Shown: positions 38,955 through 47,721 of the stretch, one piece after another
Layout: every line of letters begins with the position of its first letter
Numbering within the stretch: position 1 is the stretch's first letter
NCBI RefSeq assembly: GCF_050389775.1
Contig: NZ_CP177144.1
Coordinates: 2,232,001-2,296,000, forward strand
DNA from: Marinibacterium sp050389775
GTDB taxonomy: Bacteria > Pseudomonadota > Alphaproteobacteria > Rhodobacterales > Rhodobacteraceae
DNA length: 64,000 nucleotides
Direction: 5' to 3'
Program-made: the position numbers and the translations under genes
Notes under the pieces: generated by a model
Database searches by the model: none
What the model was told of the DNA's origin: nothing
The model's input: the letters and a program-made list of their open reading frames with translations, nothing else

Positions 38955-39539
38955 TCAGCCCGCCTCTTCGGGCCGGGGCGCCCGGGTCAGGTCTTGGGGG
39001 AAGCCCGTGGGCCGGCCGTCGATGGTCTGCATGTTTTTCTCGGCCCAATAGGCCGGCAGCCCGCCGTCGCGGCCCTTGCGGTCCTCGGTCCAGCGGGTCA
39101 GCGTGTCGCGGTCGCCGGCGAAATCCATGAAGGGCACGGCATAGCCGCAGGAGGTCTGGGTCATCTCGACGGCCATGTCGTAGACCTGCCGCGCGCCGGG
39201 GTGATCGGGGAAGAGGGCATAGAGCCCGTCCCAATCGGTATCGCCCCGGTGGATCGTGCGGGCGGTGCCATACATCCGGTAGATCAGCGGGCGCCGTTCA
39301 AAGGAACACCACATCAGCGTCATGCGCGGATGTTCCAGCAGGTGGCCGGCGGTTTCGTTGCCCGACCCGGTCAGGTTCAGCCAGACCACGCGGTTGGGCG
39401 ACAGGATGCGCAGGGCATCCTGGCCCTTGGGCGAGACATTGACCCGCCCGTCGGGCGCCGCCGTGCCGGTAAAGAACATGTGCTGGGCCTCGACAAAGGC
39501 CTTCTGATCATCGGTGATCCGGTCGAACTGCTTGGCCAT
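38955..39539 (-). CDS. Pyridoxamine 5'-phosphate oxidase-fold protein
   Basis: This 194-aa protein has the split-barrel flavin-binding fold of PNPOx-like proteins (FFTGTAAPDGRVNVSPKG, NRVVWLNLTGSGNETAGHLLEHPRMTLMWCSF, split for length). Members of this subgroup bind FMN or F420-like cofactors, or reduce small molecules; it is not canonical PdxH, because the pyridoxal site residues are absent by eye. It is likely co-transcribed with the AlkD-like gene. Function is open. Confidence 0.82.
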   Translation of the reverse strand: MAKQFDRITDDQKAFVEAQHMFFTGTAAPDGRVNVSPKGQDALRILSPNRVVWLNLTGSGNETAGHLLEHPRMTLMWCSFERRPLIYRMYGTARTIHRGDTDWDGLYALFPDHPGARQVYDMAVEMTQTSCGYAVPFMDFAGDRDTLTRWTEDRKGRDGGLPAYWAEKNMQTIDGRPTGFPQDLTRAPRPEEAG

Positions 39540-39583
39540 CTGGTCCCCTTTCCACGAAACCGCCTGCTGAACCTGCCGCGACG

Positions 39584-41398
39584 TTACTCCACCGTGACGG
39601 ATTTCGCGAGGTTGCGCGGCTGGTCCACGTCGGTGCCCTTGGCGATGGCCGTGTGATAGGCGATCTGCTGGGCCGGGATGGCATAGAGCACCGGGGCGAA
39701 CATCGGGTCGGCCTCGGGCATGCGGATGACCCCCCAGCAGCCATGGCCGGCCTTGTCGGCCCCCGCGGCATCGGTCACCAGCAGCACCTTGCCGCCCCGG
39801 GCCATGACCTCTTGCATGTTGGACACGGTCTTGTCGAAGAGGTGGTCCGACGGCGCCATGACGATCACCGGCACATGGCTGTCTATCAGCGCGATGGGCC
39901 CGTGTTTCAGCTCGCCCGAGGCATAGCCCTCGGCATGGATGTAGGACAGCTCCTTCATCTTCAGCGCGCCTTCCAGCGCCAGCGGGTACATCGCCCCGCG
40001 GCCCAGGAACAGCACGTCATGGGCTTCGGACAATTCCTGTGACAGCGCGTTGATTTGCGGGCCGGCGGCCAGGGCCTGGCTGGCCAGGGCGGGCAGGGTC
40101 CTGAGCGCGGCGATGCGGTCGGCCAGGGCGGCGGCGGTCAGCGTGCCCCGGTCGGCCGCGGCCTTGATCGCCATCAGCGCCAGCACCATCAGCTGGCAGG
40201 TGAAGGCCTTGGTCGAGGCCACGGAAATCTCGCGCCCGGCCAGGATCGGCAGGGCCAGGTCGGCCTCGCGGGCGATCGAGCTTTGGGCCACGTTGACGAT
40301 CGAGGCGATGCGGCACTTGCCGGCGGCAAAGCGCATGGCGGCCAGGGTGTCGGCGGTTTCGCCCGACTGGCTGACAAAGACGGCCAGGGTGCGGTCGGAC
40401 AGCGGCGGCTCGCGATAGCGGAACTCGCTGGCGATATCGACCTCGACGGGGATCTGGGCCAGGGTTTCCATCCAGTACTTGGCCACGAAACAGCTGTAAT
40501 AGCCCGTGCCGCAGGCCACCATGATCACCCGGTCGATGCCCGTGAAATCCAGGTCGCCCTCGGGGAATTTCAGCGTGCCGGAGCCCAGGTAATGGCCCAG
40601 CACATCGGCCATGACCGACGGCTGTTCAGCGATTTCCTTCGACATCCAATGCTTGTGGCCGCCCTTTTCGACCTGGCCGTCGATGTCTTCGATCCGCGTG
40701 ACCGCCCGGTTGGCCCGGTGGCCGGCGGCGTCGAAGATCTCGGCGCCCTGGCGGGTTACCACGGCCCGGTCGCCTTCTTCGAGATAGGTCACCCGGTCGG
40801 TCATCGGCGCCAGGGCAAAGGCATCCGAGCCCACGAACATCTCGCCCTCGCCCCAGCCGATGGCCAGCGGCGAGCCCTTGCGCGCGGCGACGATCAGGTC
40901 GGCCTCGCCGTCAAAGAGAAAGGCCAGGGCAAAGGCGCCTTCAAGCCGGTCGATGGCCGTGAAGGCCGCCTCGACCGGGGTCATGCCCCGGGCGATGTAC
41001 ATCTGCGCCAGCAGGGCCACGGTTTCGGTGTCGGTCTGGGTCTCGGCGGCAAAGCCTTCGCCGGCCAACTCGCTGCGCAGCTCGGCAAAGTTCTCGATGA
41101 TGCCGTTGTGCACCACGGCCACCGGCCCGGCCTTGTGGGGATGGGCGTTGCCCTCGGAGGGCGAACCATGGGTGGCCCAGCGGGTGTGGCCGATGCCCGA
41201 CTTGCCGCGCAGCGGTTCGTGGACCAGCTTGTCGGACAGGTTGATCAGCTTGCCCACGGCCCGGCGCCGGTCGAGGTGACCGTCGTTGATCGTGGCGATC
41301 CCGGCGCTGTCATAGCCGCGGTATTCCAGCCGTTTCAGCGCTTCGACCAGGATGGGAGCAACCTCGTGATTGCCCAGGACTCCGACGATGCCGCACAT
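39584..41398 (-). CDS. glmS: Glucosamine-fructose-6-phosphate aminotransferase
   Basis: This 604-aa enzyme makes glucosamine-6-phosphate from fructose-6-phosphate and glutamine, the first step to UDP-GlcNAc for peptidoglycan and lipid A. The N-terminal glutaminase domain starts MCGIVGVLG with catalytic Cys2. Two SIS isomerase domains follow (VSQSGETADTLAA, ASTKAFTCQ), and the C-terminus ends NLAKSVTVE. Length is standard. Its ATG overlaps the glmU stop (TAATG), so synthesis is coupled to GlmU. Confidence 0.98.
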   Translation of the reverse strand: MCGIVGVLGNHEVAPILVEALKRLEYRGYDSAGIATINDGHLDRRRAVGKLINLSDKLVHEPLRGKSGIGHTRWATHGSPSEGNAHPHKAGPVAVVHNGIIENFAELRSELAGEGFAAETQTDTETVALLAQMYIARGMTPVEAAFTAIDRLEGAFALAFLFDGEADLIVAARKGSPLAIGWGEGEMFVGSDAFALAPMTDRVTYLEEGDRAVVTRQGAEIFDAAGHRANRAVTRIEDIDGQVEKGGHKHWMSKEIAEQPSVMADVLGHYLGSGTLKFPEGDLDFTGIDRVIMVACGTGYYSCFVAKYWMETLAQIPVEVDIASEFRYREPPLSDRTLAVFVSQSGETADTLAAMRFAAGKCRIASIVNVAQSSIAREADLALPILAGREISVASTKAFTCQLMVLALMAIKAAADRGTLTAAALADRIAALRTLPALASQALAAGPQINALSQELSEAHDVLFLGRGAMYPLALEGALKMKELSYIHAEGYASGELKHGPIALIDSHVPVIVMAPSDHLFDKTVSNMQEVMARGGKVLLVTDAAGADKAGHGCWGVIRMPEADPMFAPVLYAIPAQQIAYHTAIAKGTDVDQPRNLAKSVTVE

Positions 41399-42759
41399 TA
41401 TCCCTGCTCCTTGCTTTTTTGCTGCTGTTGCTTGCGCGCCCGGAGGTAGTCGAAGAGCTTCAGCGCCCGGCCGGGCTTGGTGTCCTGGCGCGCGCGGGCC
41501 AGGGCCAGGGCGCCGTCGGGGATGTCGGTGGTGATGACCGAGCCGCTGGCCGTCATGGCATTGTTGCCGACCTTGACCGGGGCGACCAGCATGGTGTTCG
41601 AGCCGATGAAGGCCCCGGCGCCGATCTCGGTGTGGTGCTTGAGGAAGCCGTCGTAATTGCAGGTGATCGTGCCGGCGCCGATATTGGTGCCCGCGCCGAC
41701 CGAGGCATCGCCGATGTAGCTGAGGTGGTTGACCTTGGCGCCCTCGGCGATGGTGGCGTTCTTGATCTCGACGAAATTGCCGACCCGCGTGTCCTCGGCC
41801 AGCTCGGCCCCGGGGCGCAGGCGGGCATAGGGCCCGACCACGGCGCCGCGGCTGACATGGCAGCCTTCGAGATGGGAAAAGGCCCGGATGGTGGCCCCCG
41901 TCTCGACCGTCACGCCGGGGCCGAAGACCACGTGGGGCTCGACGGTCACGTCGCGGCCGATGATCGTGTCATGGGCCAGGTAGACGGTGTCGGGCGCGGT
42001 CAGGGTCACGCCCAGTTCCAGCAGCTCGGCCCGGGCGCGGTCCTGGAACAGCGCTTCGGCCCGGGCCAGGCCCGCGCGGCTGTCGACGCCCAGGGTTTCG
42101 TCCTGGGGGCAGACCACGGCCGTGGCGCTCTTGCCGGCGGCGCGTGACAGTTCGACAATATCTGTCAGATAGTATTCGCCCGAGGCATTGTCGTTCGATA
42201 CCCGGTCGAGCAGGTCGAAGAGCAGGGTGGCATCGCAAGCCATGACGCCGGAATTGCACAGGGTGATGGCCCGTTCCTCGGCATCGGCATCCTTGAATTC
42301 GACGATGGCCGTCAGCTGGTCGCCGTCCATCTTCAGCCGGCCGTAGCGCCCGGGCTGGGGCGTGTCGAAGCCCAGCACGACCACGTCGTGATCGGCCCGG
42401 GCGGCGATCATCGCCTGCAGCGTGGCCTCGGTGATGAATGGCGTGTCGCCGTAGAGCACGATGACCGTGCCGGCGAATCCGGCCATGGCCTCGCGGGCCT
42501 GCATCACGGCATGGCCGGTGCCCAGCTGCTCCTGCTGCAGCACGACACGGGCCTGCGCGTTTTCCTCTTCCGCCGCTTGCGCAACGGCCTCGGCGCCATG
42601 GCCGGCCACCACGACGGTGCGCGCCGGGTCGAGCGCGGCGCCGGCGCGCATGGCATGGGCCAGGAGCGGCGCATGGGCCACCTGGTGCAGCACCTTGGGG
42701 AGGTCGGATTGCATCCGCGTGCCCTTGCCGGCGGCGAGGATGACGAGGCTCGTCTCCAT
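41398..42759 (-). CDS. glmU: Bifunctional GlmU (N-acetylglucosamine-1-P uridyltransferase / acetyltransferase)
   Basis: This 453-aa enzyme acetylates glucosamine-1-phosphate and then makes UDP-GlcNAc. The N-terminal uridyltransferase domain has LAAGKGTRMQSDLPKVLH; the C-terminal half is a left-handed beta helix of hexapeptide repeats with NFVEIKNATIAEGAKVNHLS. It is complete. glmU precedes glmS with a one-base stop/start overlap. The third enzyme of the route, GlmM, is not in the window. Confidence 0.98.
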   Translation of the reverse strand: METSLVILAAGKGTRMQSDLPKVLHQVAHAPLLAHAMRAGAALDPARTVVVAGHGAEAVAQAAEEENAQARVVLQQEQLGTGHAVMQAREAMAGFAGTVIVLYGDTPFITEATLQAMIAARADHDVVVLGFDTPQPGRYGRLKMDGDQLTAIVEFKDADAEERAITLCNSGVMACDATLLFDLLDRVSNDNASGEYYLTDIVELSRAAGKSATAVVCPQDETLGVDSRAGLARAEALFQDRARAELLELGVTLTAPDTVYLAHDTIIGRDVTVEPHVVFGPGVTVETGATIRAFSHLEGCHVSRGAVVGPYARLRPGAELAEDTRVGNFVEIKNATIAEGAKVNHLSYIGDASVGAGTNIGAGTITCNYDGFLKHHTEIGAGAFIGSNTMLVAPVKVGNNAMTASGSVITTDIPDGALALARARQDTKPGRALKLFDYLRARKQQQQKSKEQG

Positions 42760-42872
42760 GGGGGATATCCCTTAATGAATGGTTGAGGCGGTTTTATCGG
42801 GCTGGGATGGCGGCGCAAGGCGCGACGGCATCAAAGAAGGTTTCGGCCCTGCAATACGGAAGGGCAAGCAGG

Positions 42873-43586
42873 ATGCGCAGTGTGATTTTCGATCTCGACG
42901 GGACGCTGGCGGATACGTCGGGCGACCTGATCGCAGCGGCCAACGCGGCGTTCGGCGCGCTGGATCTGCCGGTGCGGCTGGATCCCGCCCGCGATGCCGG
43001 CACGGCGCTGCGCGGCGGGCGGGCGATGCTGCGGCTGGGCCTGTCGCGGCTGGAGCCGGACGGGGCGGGTACGGCGGATGGGGCAGGTGCTGCGGATGGC
43101 ACGGCCACCGGGGACGAGGCGCTGATCGACCGGGGCTATCCGATCCTGCTGCAGGCCTACGGTGACCAGATCGCCCGGCACACGGTGCTTTACCCCGGAG
43201 CGGTGGCGGCGGTCGAGGCGCTGCGCGGGGCGGGCTATGCCGTGGGCATCTGCACCAACAAGCCCGAGGGCCTGGCCGAGGCGCTGCTGACCGAGCTGGG
43301 CGTGCGCGACCTCTTCGCGTCGCTCATCGGGGCCGACACGCTGGCCATGCGCAAGCCCGATCCCGAACCGCTGCGCGAGGCCGTGCGCCGGGCCGGGGGC
43401 GACCCCGCGCGCAGCCTGCTGGTGGGCGATTCCGTCACCGACCGGCGCACGGCCGAAGCGGCGGGCGTGCCCTGCGTGCTGGTGACCTTCGGCCCGTCGG
43501 GCGATGACATGGCCGCGCTGGCGCCCGAGGCCCTGCTGGAGGATTTCGCCGACCTGCCCGCGGTGGTCGGCCGGCTGATCGGCTAG
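42873..43586 (+). CDS. gph: Phosphoglycolate phosphatase-like HAD hydrolase with repeat insert
   Basis: This 237-aa HAD-superfamily phosphatase matches Gph. It has VIFDLDGTLADTSGDLI (nucleophile D7, acid D9), GICTNKPEG (motif II Thr), KPDPEPL (motif III Lys) and LLVGDSVTDRRTAEAAG (motif IV). Gph removes 2-phosphoglycolate formed by DNA repair or Rubisco. Between RLGLSRLEP and DEALIDRGYP lies an insert of about 18 residues made of an 18-bp tandem repeat, not expected in the family. It falls in the variable cap domain, so the enzyme may stay active. The ATG at 42873 has a weak AGCAGG site. Confidence 0.85.
   Translation: MRSVIFDLDGTLADTSGDLIAAANAAFGALDLPVRLDPARDAGTALRGGRAMLRLGLSRLEPDGAGTADGAGAADGTATGDEALIDRGYPILLQAYGDQIARHTVLYPGAVAAVEALRGAGYAVGICTNKPEGLAEALLTELGVRDLFASLIGADTLAMRKPDPEPLREAVRRAGGDPARSLLVGDSVTDRRTAEAAGVPCVLVTFGPSGDDMAALAPEALLEDFADLPAVVGRLIG
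43062..43115 (+). repeat. In-frame 18-bp tandem repeat in gph (3 units)
   Basis: Three 18-bp units (43062-43079, 43080-43097, 43098-43115) encode GAGTAD, GAGAAD and GTATGD. The first two units differ at a few positions, mostly silent or conservative; the third is more diverged. They fall in a surface-variable segment of the HAD cap domain. Confidence 0.75.
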
Positions 43587-43634
43587 GGCCGGTTGACGAT
43601 TGACGCCGGGGCCGGGCGGGCGCAGAAAGCGGCC

Positions 43635-44828
43635 ATGAGCGAGCATTTCACCGGATCCTTCACCCAGCAGGAAGCCATCCCCGACGAGGGGATCGCCGCC
43701 GCGCTGGAGGTGCTGCGCCACGGGCGCCTGCACCGCTACAACGTCACCGCCGGCGAGCTGTCGCAGGCCGCCCTGCTGGAGCAGGAGTTTGCCGCGGCCA
43801 CCGGCGCGCGGTTCTGCCTGGCGGTCTCGTCGGGGGGCTATGCGATCACCACGGCGCTGCGGGCCGTGGGGGTGGCGCATGGCGATGCCGTGCTGACCAA
43901 TGCCTTCACCCTGGCCCCGGTGCCGGGTGCAATCGCGGCGGTGGGCGGCCGGCCGGTCTTTGTCGGCGTGACAGAGGACCTGACCATCGACCTCGACGAC
44001 CTGGCGGCCAAGGCCGGCCAGGCCCGGGTGCTGCTGCTGTCGCACATGCGCGGGCATATCTGCGACATGGACCGGCTGATGGCGATCTGCGATGCGGCGG
44101 GGATCGTCGTGGTCGAGGATTGCGCCCATACGATGGGCGGTGGCTGGGACGGCGTGGCCTCGGGGCGCCATGGCGCGGTGGGGTGTTATTCGACGCAGAC
44201 CTACAAGCACATGAATTCCGGCGAAGGCGGCCTGCTGATCACCGATGACGAGGATATCGCCGCCCGGGCGGTGCTGCTGTCGGGGTCCTACATGCTGTAC
44301 GAACGCCACCTGGCCGCACCTGGGCCCGAGGTGTTCGAACGCCACAAGTACCACATGCCCAACATTTCCGGGCGGATGGACAACCTGCGCGCGGCGATCC
44401 TGCGGCCCCAGCTGGCCATCCTGGAGACCCAGGTCGACCGCTGGAACGAACGTTATGCCCGGCTGGACGAGGGCCTGCGCGACACGCCCGGGCTGCATGT
44501 CATCGCCCGGCCGGGGGCCGAGCGCTTTGTCGGCTCGTCCTTCCAGTTCCTGCTGCTGGACTGGGGCGATGACGACATCCGCCAGGTGGTTGCCCGCTGT
44601 GCGGCACGGGGGGTCGAGCTGAAATGGTTCGGCGCGCCCGAGCCTGCGGCCTTCACCTCGACCTACGGGCATTGGAAATACGCGCCGTCCGATCCGCTGC
44701 CCGAGAGCGACCGCATCCTGCGGGCGATCCTGGACATGCGCGTGCCGCTGACCTTCTCGGAAGAGGATTGCGCGCTGATCGCCCGGATCATCCGGGCCGA
44801 GGTCGGGGCGGTGCACCAGGCGCGCTGA
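43635..44828 (+). CDS. DegT/DnrJ/EryC1/StrS-family aminotransferase
   Basis: This 397-aa PLP enzyme belongs to the sugar-nucleotide aminotransferase family. It has the fold-type I signatures AVSSGGYAITTALRAVGV, VVEDCAHTMGG (cofactor Asp), and CYSTQTYKHMNSGEGG with Schiff-base lysine K191. Family members aminate keto-sugars for surface polysaccharides or antibiotics; a few are regulators. It has no sugar-biosynthesis neighbours here, so the substrate is unknown. The ATG at 43635 begins the conserved N-terminus. It is convergent with the SDR gene. Confidence 0.88.
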   Translation: MSEHFTGSFTQQEAIPDEGIAAALEVLRHGRLHRYNVTAGELSQAALLEQEFAAATGARFCLAVSSGGYAITTALRAVGVAHGDAVLTNAFTLAPVPGAIAAVGGRPVFVGVTEDLTIDLDDLAAKAGQARVLLLSHMRGHICDMDRLMAICDAAGIVVVEDCAHTMGGGWDGVASGRHGAVGCYSTQTYKHMNSGEGGLLITDDEDIAARAVLLSGSYMLYERHLAAPGPEVFERHKYHMPNISGRMDNLRAAILRPQLAILETQVDRWNERYARLDEGLRDTPGLHVIARPGAERFVGSSFQFLLLDWGDDDIRQVVARCAARGVELKWFGAPEPAAFTSTYGHWKYAPSDPLPESDRILRAILDMRVPLTFSEEDCALIARIIRAEVGAVHQAR

Positions 44829-44940
44829 ACCTGTCCGACGGGGAGGCGGGGCAGGCCCGGGGTGTGCCGATGCGGGTTGTCCCGTTTGCCGGGGCCATGC
44901 CGCCCGTGTTCCGTGTTCCGCGTTCCTTAGGTCGCCGGGC

Positions 44941-45789
44941 TCAATCCTCCCGGGCGATGAAGGCCGCAAACGCCGCGGCGTGATCGGGATGCCAGCGGCT
45001 GAGCGCGGGGCGGTTCTCGATGATGTCCCCCATGGCCCAAGCCATGCGCTTTTCGTCCAGCGCCCGGGGCACGTCGTTGTCGGGGCACAGGATGTAGAAA
45101 TCCCCCCGGTTCAGCGAGGCCAGGAAGAAATCGGCCGTCTGTTCGGCGGTCCAGGCCGCGGCGGGCTTTTCGGGCAGGCCGGTGATGCCGGTGTAGACAA
45201 AGCCCGGGATCAGAAGGTGGGCGGTGATCCGGCAGCCCTCGGTGTTGCGCAGCTGGTGGGACAGGGCCTCGGTAAAGGCCTTCAGCCCGGCCTTTGAGAC
45301 ATTGTAGGCCGGGTTGCCCGGCGGGGTGGTGATGCCCTGTTTCGAGCCGGTGTTGACGATCGCCCCGGGCCGGCCGCGGGCGATCATGCCGGGGGCAAAG
45401 ACCTGGGTGCCATGGATCGGCCCCCAGAGATTGACGCCCAGAAGCGCCTGCCAATCCTCCAGCGGGCCCAGGCAATCCGAGCCCCTGCCGATACCCGCAT
45501 TGTTCATCAGGATGTCGGTGCCCCCGAACCGGTCGGTGACCTGCAGTTCCAACGCTTCCAGCTGCGCCCGGTCGGCCACGTCGCAGGCGGCGGTCATGAT
45601 ATCGGGCGTGCCGGCTGTGCGCAGGTCTTCGGCGATGGGCCGCAGCCGCTTGTCGGACCGGTCGACCAGGACCAGCCGCAGGCCCAGCCCGGCCAGTTTC
45701 CGGGCGGTGGCCAGGCCGATGCCCGAGGCGGCGCCGGTGATCACGGCAACGGAGTCGGGGGTCAGGGCGGGATGGGGGGACATGGACAT
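44941..45789 (-). CDS. Short-chain dehydrogenase/reductase (SDR)
   Basis: This 282-aa protein is a classical SDR oxidoreductase. It has the NAD(P)-binding GAASGIG motif, NNAG at 96-99, catalytic S149 and the Y162-x3-K166 pair (AYNVSKAG). Start ATG at 45789 is preceded by AAGGAGAG; a second in-frame ATG is two codons on. The tail is unusual (DMGDIIENRP-like helices, then HPDHAAAFAAFI), suggesting a specific subfamily. The substrate is unknown. It is divergent from the leucine-degradation cluster, and may or may not belong to it. Confidence 0.9.
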   Translation of the reverse strand: MSMSPHPALTPDSVAVITGAASGIGLATARKLAGLGLRLVLVDRSDKRLRPIAEDLRTAGTPDIMTAACDVADRAQLEALELQVTDRFGGTDILMNNAGIGRGSDCLGPLEDWQALLGVNLWGPIHGTQVFAPGMIARGRPGAIVNTGSKQGITTPPGNPAYNVSKAGLKAFTEALSHQLRNTEGCRITAHLLIPGFVYTGITGLPEKPAAAWTAEQTADFFLASLNRGDFYILCPDNDVPRALDEKRMAWAMGDIIENRPALSRWHPDHAAAFAAFIARED

Positions 45790-45894
45790 GGGCGCTCTCC
45801 TTGGGTTGCCTTCAAGGTAAGGGCTGACGTGGGCGGGGCAAGCGGGCAGGACGCGCCCCTGGTCATCGGCGCGCGGATGGCCGGGACAGGGCAG

Positions 45895-45921
45895 GGATAT
45901 TTTCAAAGAGAAAGAAGCAGG
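45895..45921 (+). repeat. Dispersed 30-bp repeat, copy 2
   Basis: Same core AAAGAGAAAGAAGCAG as at 35048, but lacking three bases near the end and with TTTTC in place of CTTGG. With copy 3 it can form a long imperfect hairpin (about 26-bp arms, 38-nt spacer). Confidence 0.75.
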
Positions 45922-45959
45922 ACCGTGCCGAGATGCGCGACGGTCGTGCCCAGGCCAGA

Positions 45960-45989
45960 CCTGCTGCTTCTTTCTCTTTCCAAATATCC
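45960..45989 (-). repeat. Dispersed 30-bp repeat, copy 3 (inverted)
   Basis: Reverse complement of copy 1 with a single mismatch. It lies 38 bp from the oppositely oriented copy 2, making an inverted pair between the SDR and the leucine cluster. Confidence 0.8.
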
Positions 45990-46066
45990 ATGAACGGGCC
46001 CCACCACCCGGACAGGCCCCGGGCAAGGGCGATTGACGCAGGGCAAGCTGCCTGCTATCCATTTAT

Positions 46067-46080
46067 TGAACGTGCGTTCA
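46067..46080. promoter_or_regulatory. Palindrome TGAACGTGCGTTCA upstream of ivd
   Basis: A perfect 14-bp palindrome ends 18 bp before the isovaleryl-CoA dehydrogenase ATG, where it would overlap the promoter or the transcript start. TGAACG/CGTTCA half-sites are typical of TetR-family repressors; a TetR-type regulator of leucine/isovalerate degradation is an inference, and no such regulator is adjacent. Confidence 0.55.
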
Positions 46081-46098
46081 TAAACTTGGGAGGGTTCC

Positions 46099-47262
46099 AT
46101 GTTCGCCGCATCCATGCAGTTCGACCTGGGCGAGGACGTCAATGCCCTGCGGGACCTGGTGCATCGCTGGGCGCAGGAGCGGGTCCGGCCGATGGCGCAG
46201 GAGATCGACCGCAGCAACACCTTTCCCGCCGAGCTCTGGACCGAGATGGGCGAGCTCGGCCTGTTGGGCATCACCGTGGGTGAAGCCGACGGTGGCGCGG
46301 GAATGAGCTACCTGGCCCATACCGTGGCGATAGAAGAGATCGCCCGTGCCTCGGCCTCGGTCGCGCTGTCCTACGGGGCCCATTCCAACCTCTGCGTCAA
46401 CCAGATCAAGCTGAACGGCACGCCCGAACAGAAGGCCAGGTACCTGCCCGGGCTGATCTCGGGCCAGGCCGTGGGCGCCCTGGCCATGTCCGAGCCCGGG
46501 GCGGGATCGGACGTGGTGTCGATGAAGCTGAAGGCCGAGAAGCGCAACGATCACTACCGGCTGAACGGCAACAAGTACTGGATCACCAACGGCCCCGATG
46601 CCGACACGCTGGTGGTCTATGCCAAGACCGACCCCGAGGCCGGCCCGCGGGGCATCACGGCCTTCCTGATCGAACGGTCGATGGCCGGATTCTCGACCTC
46701 GTCCCATTTCGACAAGCTGGGCATGCGCGGGTCGAACACGGCCGAGCTGATCTTCGAGGATGTCGAGGTGCCCTTTGACAATGTCCTGGGTGAGGAAGGC
46801 CGGGGCGTGGCCGTCCTGATGTCGGGGCTGGATTACGAACGCGTCGTGCTGGCGGGCATCGGCACGGGGATCATGGCGGCCTGTCTCGACGAGGTCATGC
46901 CCTATGTCTCGACCCGCGAGCAATTCGGCCAGAAGATCGGGAATTTCCAGCTGATGCAGGGCAAGATCGCCGACATGTACACGGCGATGAACTCGGCCCG
47001 GGCCTATGTCTACGAGGTCGCCCGTTCCTGTGACCGGGGCGCGGTCACCCGCCAGGATGCCGCGGCCTGCTGCCTCTATGCCAGCGAACAGGCCATGGTC
47101 CAGGCACACCAGGCCGTGCAGGCGCTGGGCGGGGCGGGGTTCCTGTCGGATGCGCCGGTCAGCCGGATCTTTCGCGATGCCAAGCTGATGGAAATCGGGG
47201 CCGGCACGTCGGAGATCCGGCGCATGTTGATCGGCCGTGAGCTGATGGGCAGGATGGGCTAG
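46099..47262 (+). CDS. ivd: Isovaleryl-CoA dehydrogenase
   Basis: This 387-aa flavoenzyme oxidises isovaleryl-CoA to 3-methylcrotonyl-CoA, the committed step of leucine degradation. It is an acyl-CoA dehydrogenase with [19 protein letters not shown] and WITNGPDAD; the catalytic Glu lies at E247 in [10 protein letters not shown], the position characteristic of the isovaleryl-CoA group. The C-terminal [20 protein letters not shown] is also typical. Start ATG follows GGGAGG. It heads the liu cluster, but is separated from the other genes by DUF1622 and ompW. Confidence 0.95.
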   Translation: MFAASMQFDLGEDVNALRDLVHRWAQERVRPMAQEIDRSNTFPAELWTEMGELGLLGITVGEADGGAGMSYLAHTVAIEEIARASASVALSYGAHSNLCVNQIKLNGTPEQKARYLPGLISGQAVGALAMSEPGAGSDVVSMKLKAEKRNDHYRLNGNKYWITNGPDADTLVVYAKTDPEAGPRGITAFLIERSMAGFSTSSHFDKLGMRGSNTAELIFEDVEVPFDNVLGEEGRGVAVLMSGLDYERVVLAGIGTGIMAACLDEVMPYVSTREQFGQKIGNFQLMQGKIADMYTAMNSARAYVYEVARSCDRGAVTRQDAAACCLYASEQAMVQAHQAVQALGGAGFLSDAPVSRIFRDAKLMEIGAGTSEIRRMLIGRELMGRMG

Positions 47263-47289
47263 GGCCGGCACGGCGGGAAAGGGCCTGGC

Positions 47290-47676
47290 ATGGATCTGAC
47301 GAGCGGCAGCAGGGCGACCGACGAGATGGGCCTGACGGGCCTTGTCCAGGCGCTCGATTGGGTGGCCGCGGGGATCGAGATGATCGCCGTCGTGCTGATG
47401 CTGATCGGCACGCTGCGCTTCCTGGCCGGGGTGATCCCCGGCGAGCTGGGCGGCGACCGGACCAGGCGCAGCGCGGGGATGAACGCCGCGCGGATCGAGC
47501 TGGGCGGCTACATCCTGTCGGCGCTGGAACTCCTGATCGTGTCGGACCTGATCCACACGGCGCTGAGCCTGGCCCTGCAGGACCTGCTGTTCCTGGCGCT
47601 GCTGGTGGCGATCCGCTCGGCGATCAGTTTCTTCCTGGATCGCGAGATCGGGAAGCTGAAGGAAGAGACCCCCTGA
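47290..47676 (+). CDS. DUF1622 family membrane protein
   Basis: This 128-aa inner-membrane protein has three hydrophobic helices (IEMIAVVLMLIGTLRFLAGV, LGGYILSALELLIVSDLI, LLFLALLVAIRSAISFFL). The loop RIELGGYILSALELLI and the end FFLDREIGKLKEE match the DUF1622 pattern. Function is unknown. It starts 27 bp after ivd on the same strand, so it is probably co-transcribed; whether it has any role in leucine metabolism is not indicated. It is convergent with ompW. Confidence 0.85.
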   Translation: MDLTSGSRATDEMGLTGLVQALDWVAAGIEMIAVVLMLIGTLRFLAGVIPGELGGDRTRRSAGMNAARIELGGYILSALELLIVSDLIHTALSLALQDLLFLALLVAIRSAISFFLDREIGKLKEETP

Positions 47677-47686
47677 CGGGGGACAC

Positions 47687-47706
47687 GGCGGCCCCGCAGG
47701 GCCGCC
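47687..47706. terminator. Hairpin between DUF1622 gene and ompW
   Basis: GGCGGCCC-CGCA-GGGCCGCC is a perfect 8-bp stem with a tetraloop, placed between convergent stop codons. There is no T-run, so termination efficiency is uncertain. Confidence 0.6.
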
Positions 47707-47721
47707 GGCAAGGGGGGAGGA

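Larger units (their letters stand above)
45790..46098. other. Divergent spacer with inverted dispersed repeats and operator
   Basis: This 309-bp spacer between the SDR and the isovaleryl-CoA dehydrogenase gene holds no gene. It contains two copies of the 30-bp dispersed repeat in inverted orientation (45895-45921 and 45960-45989) and, near the right end, the palindrome TGAACGTGCGTTCA (46067-46080). Promoters for both flanking genes should lie here. Confidence 0.7.
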
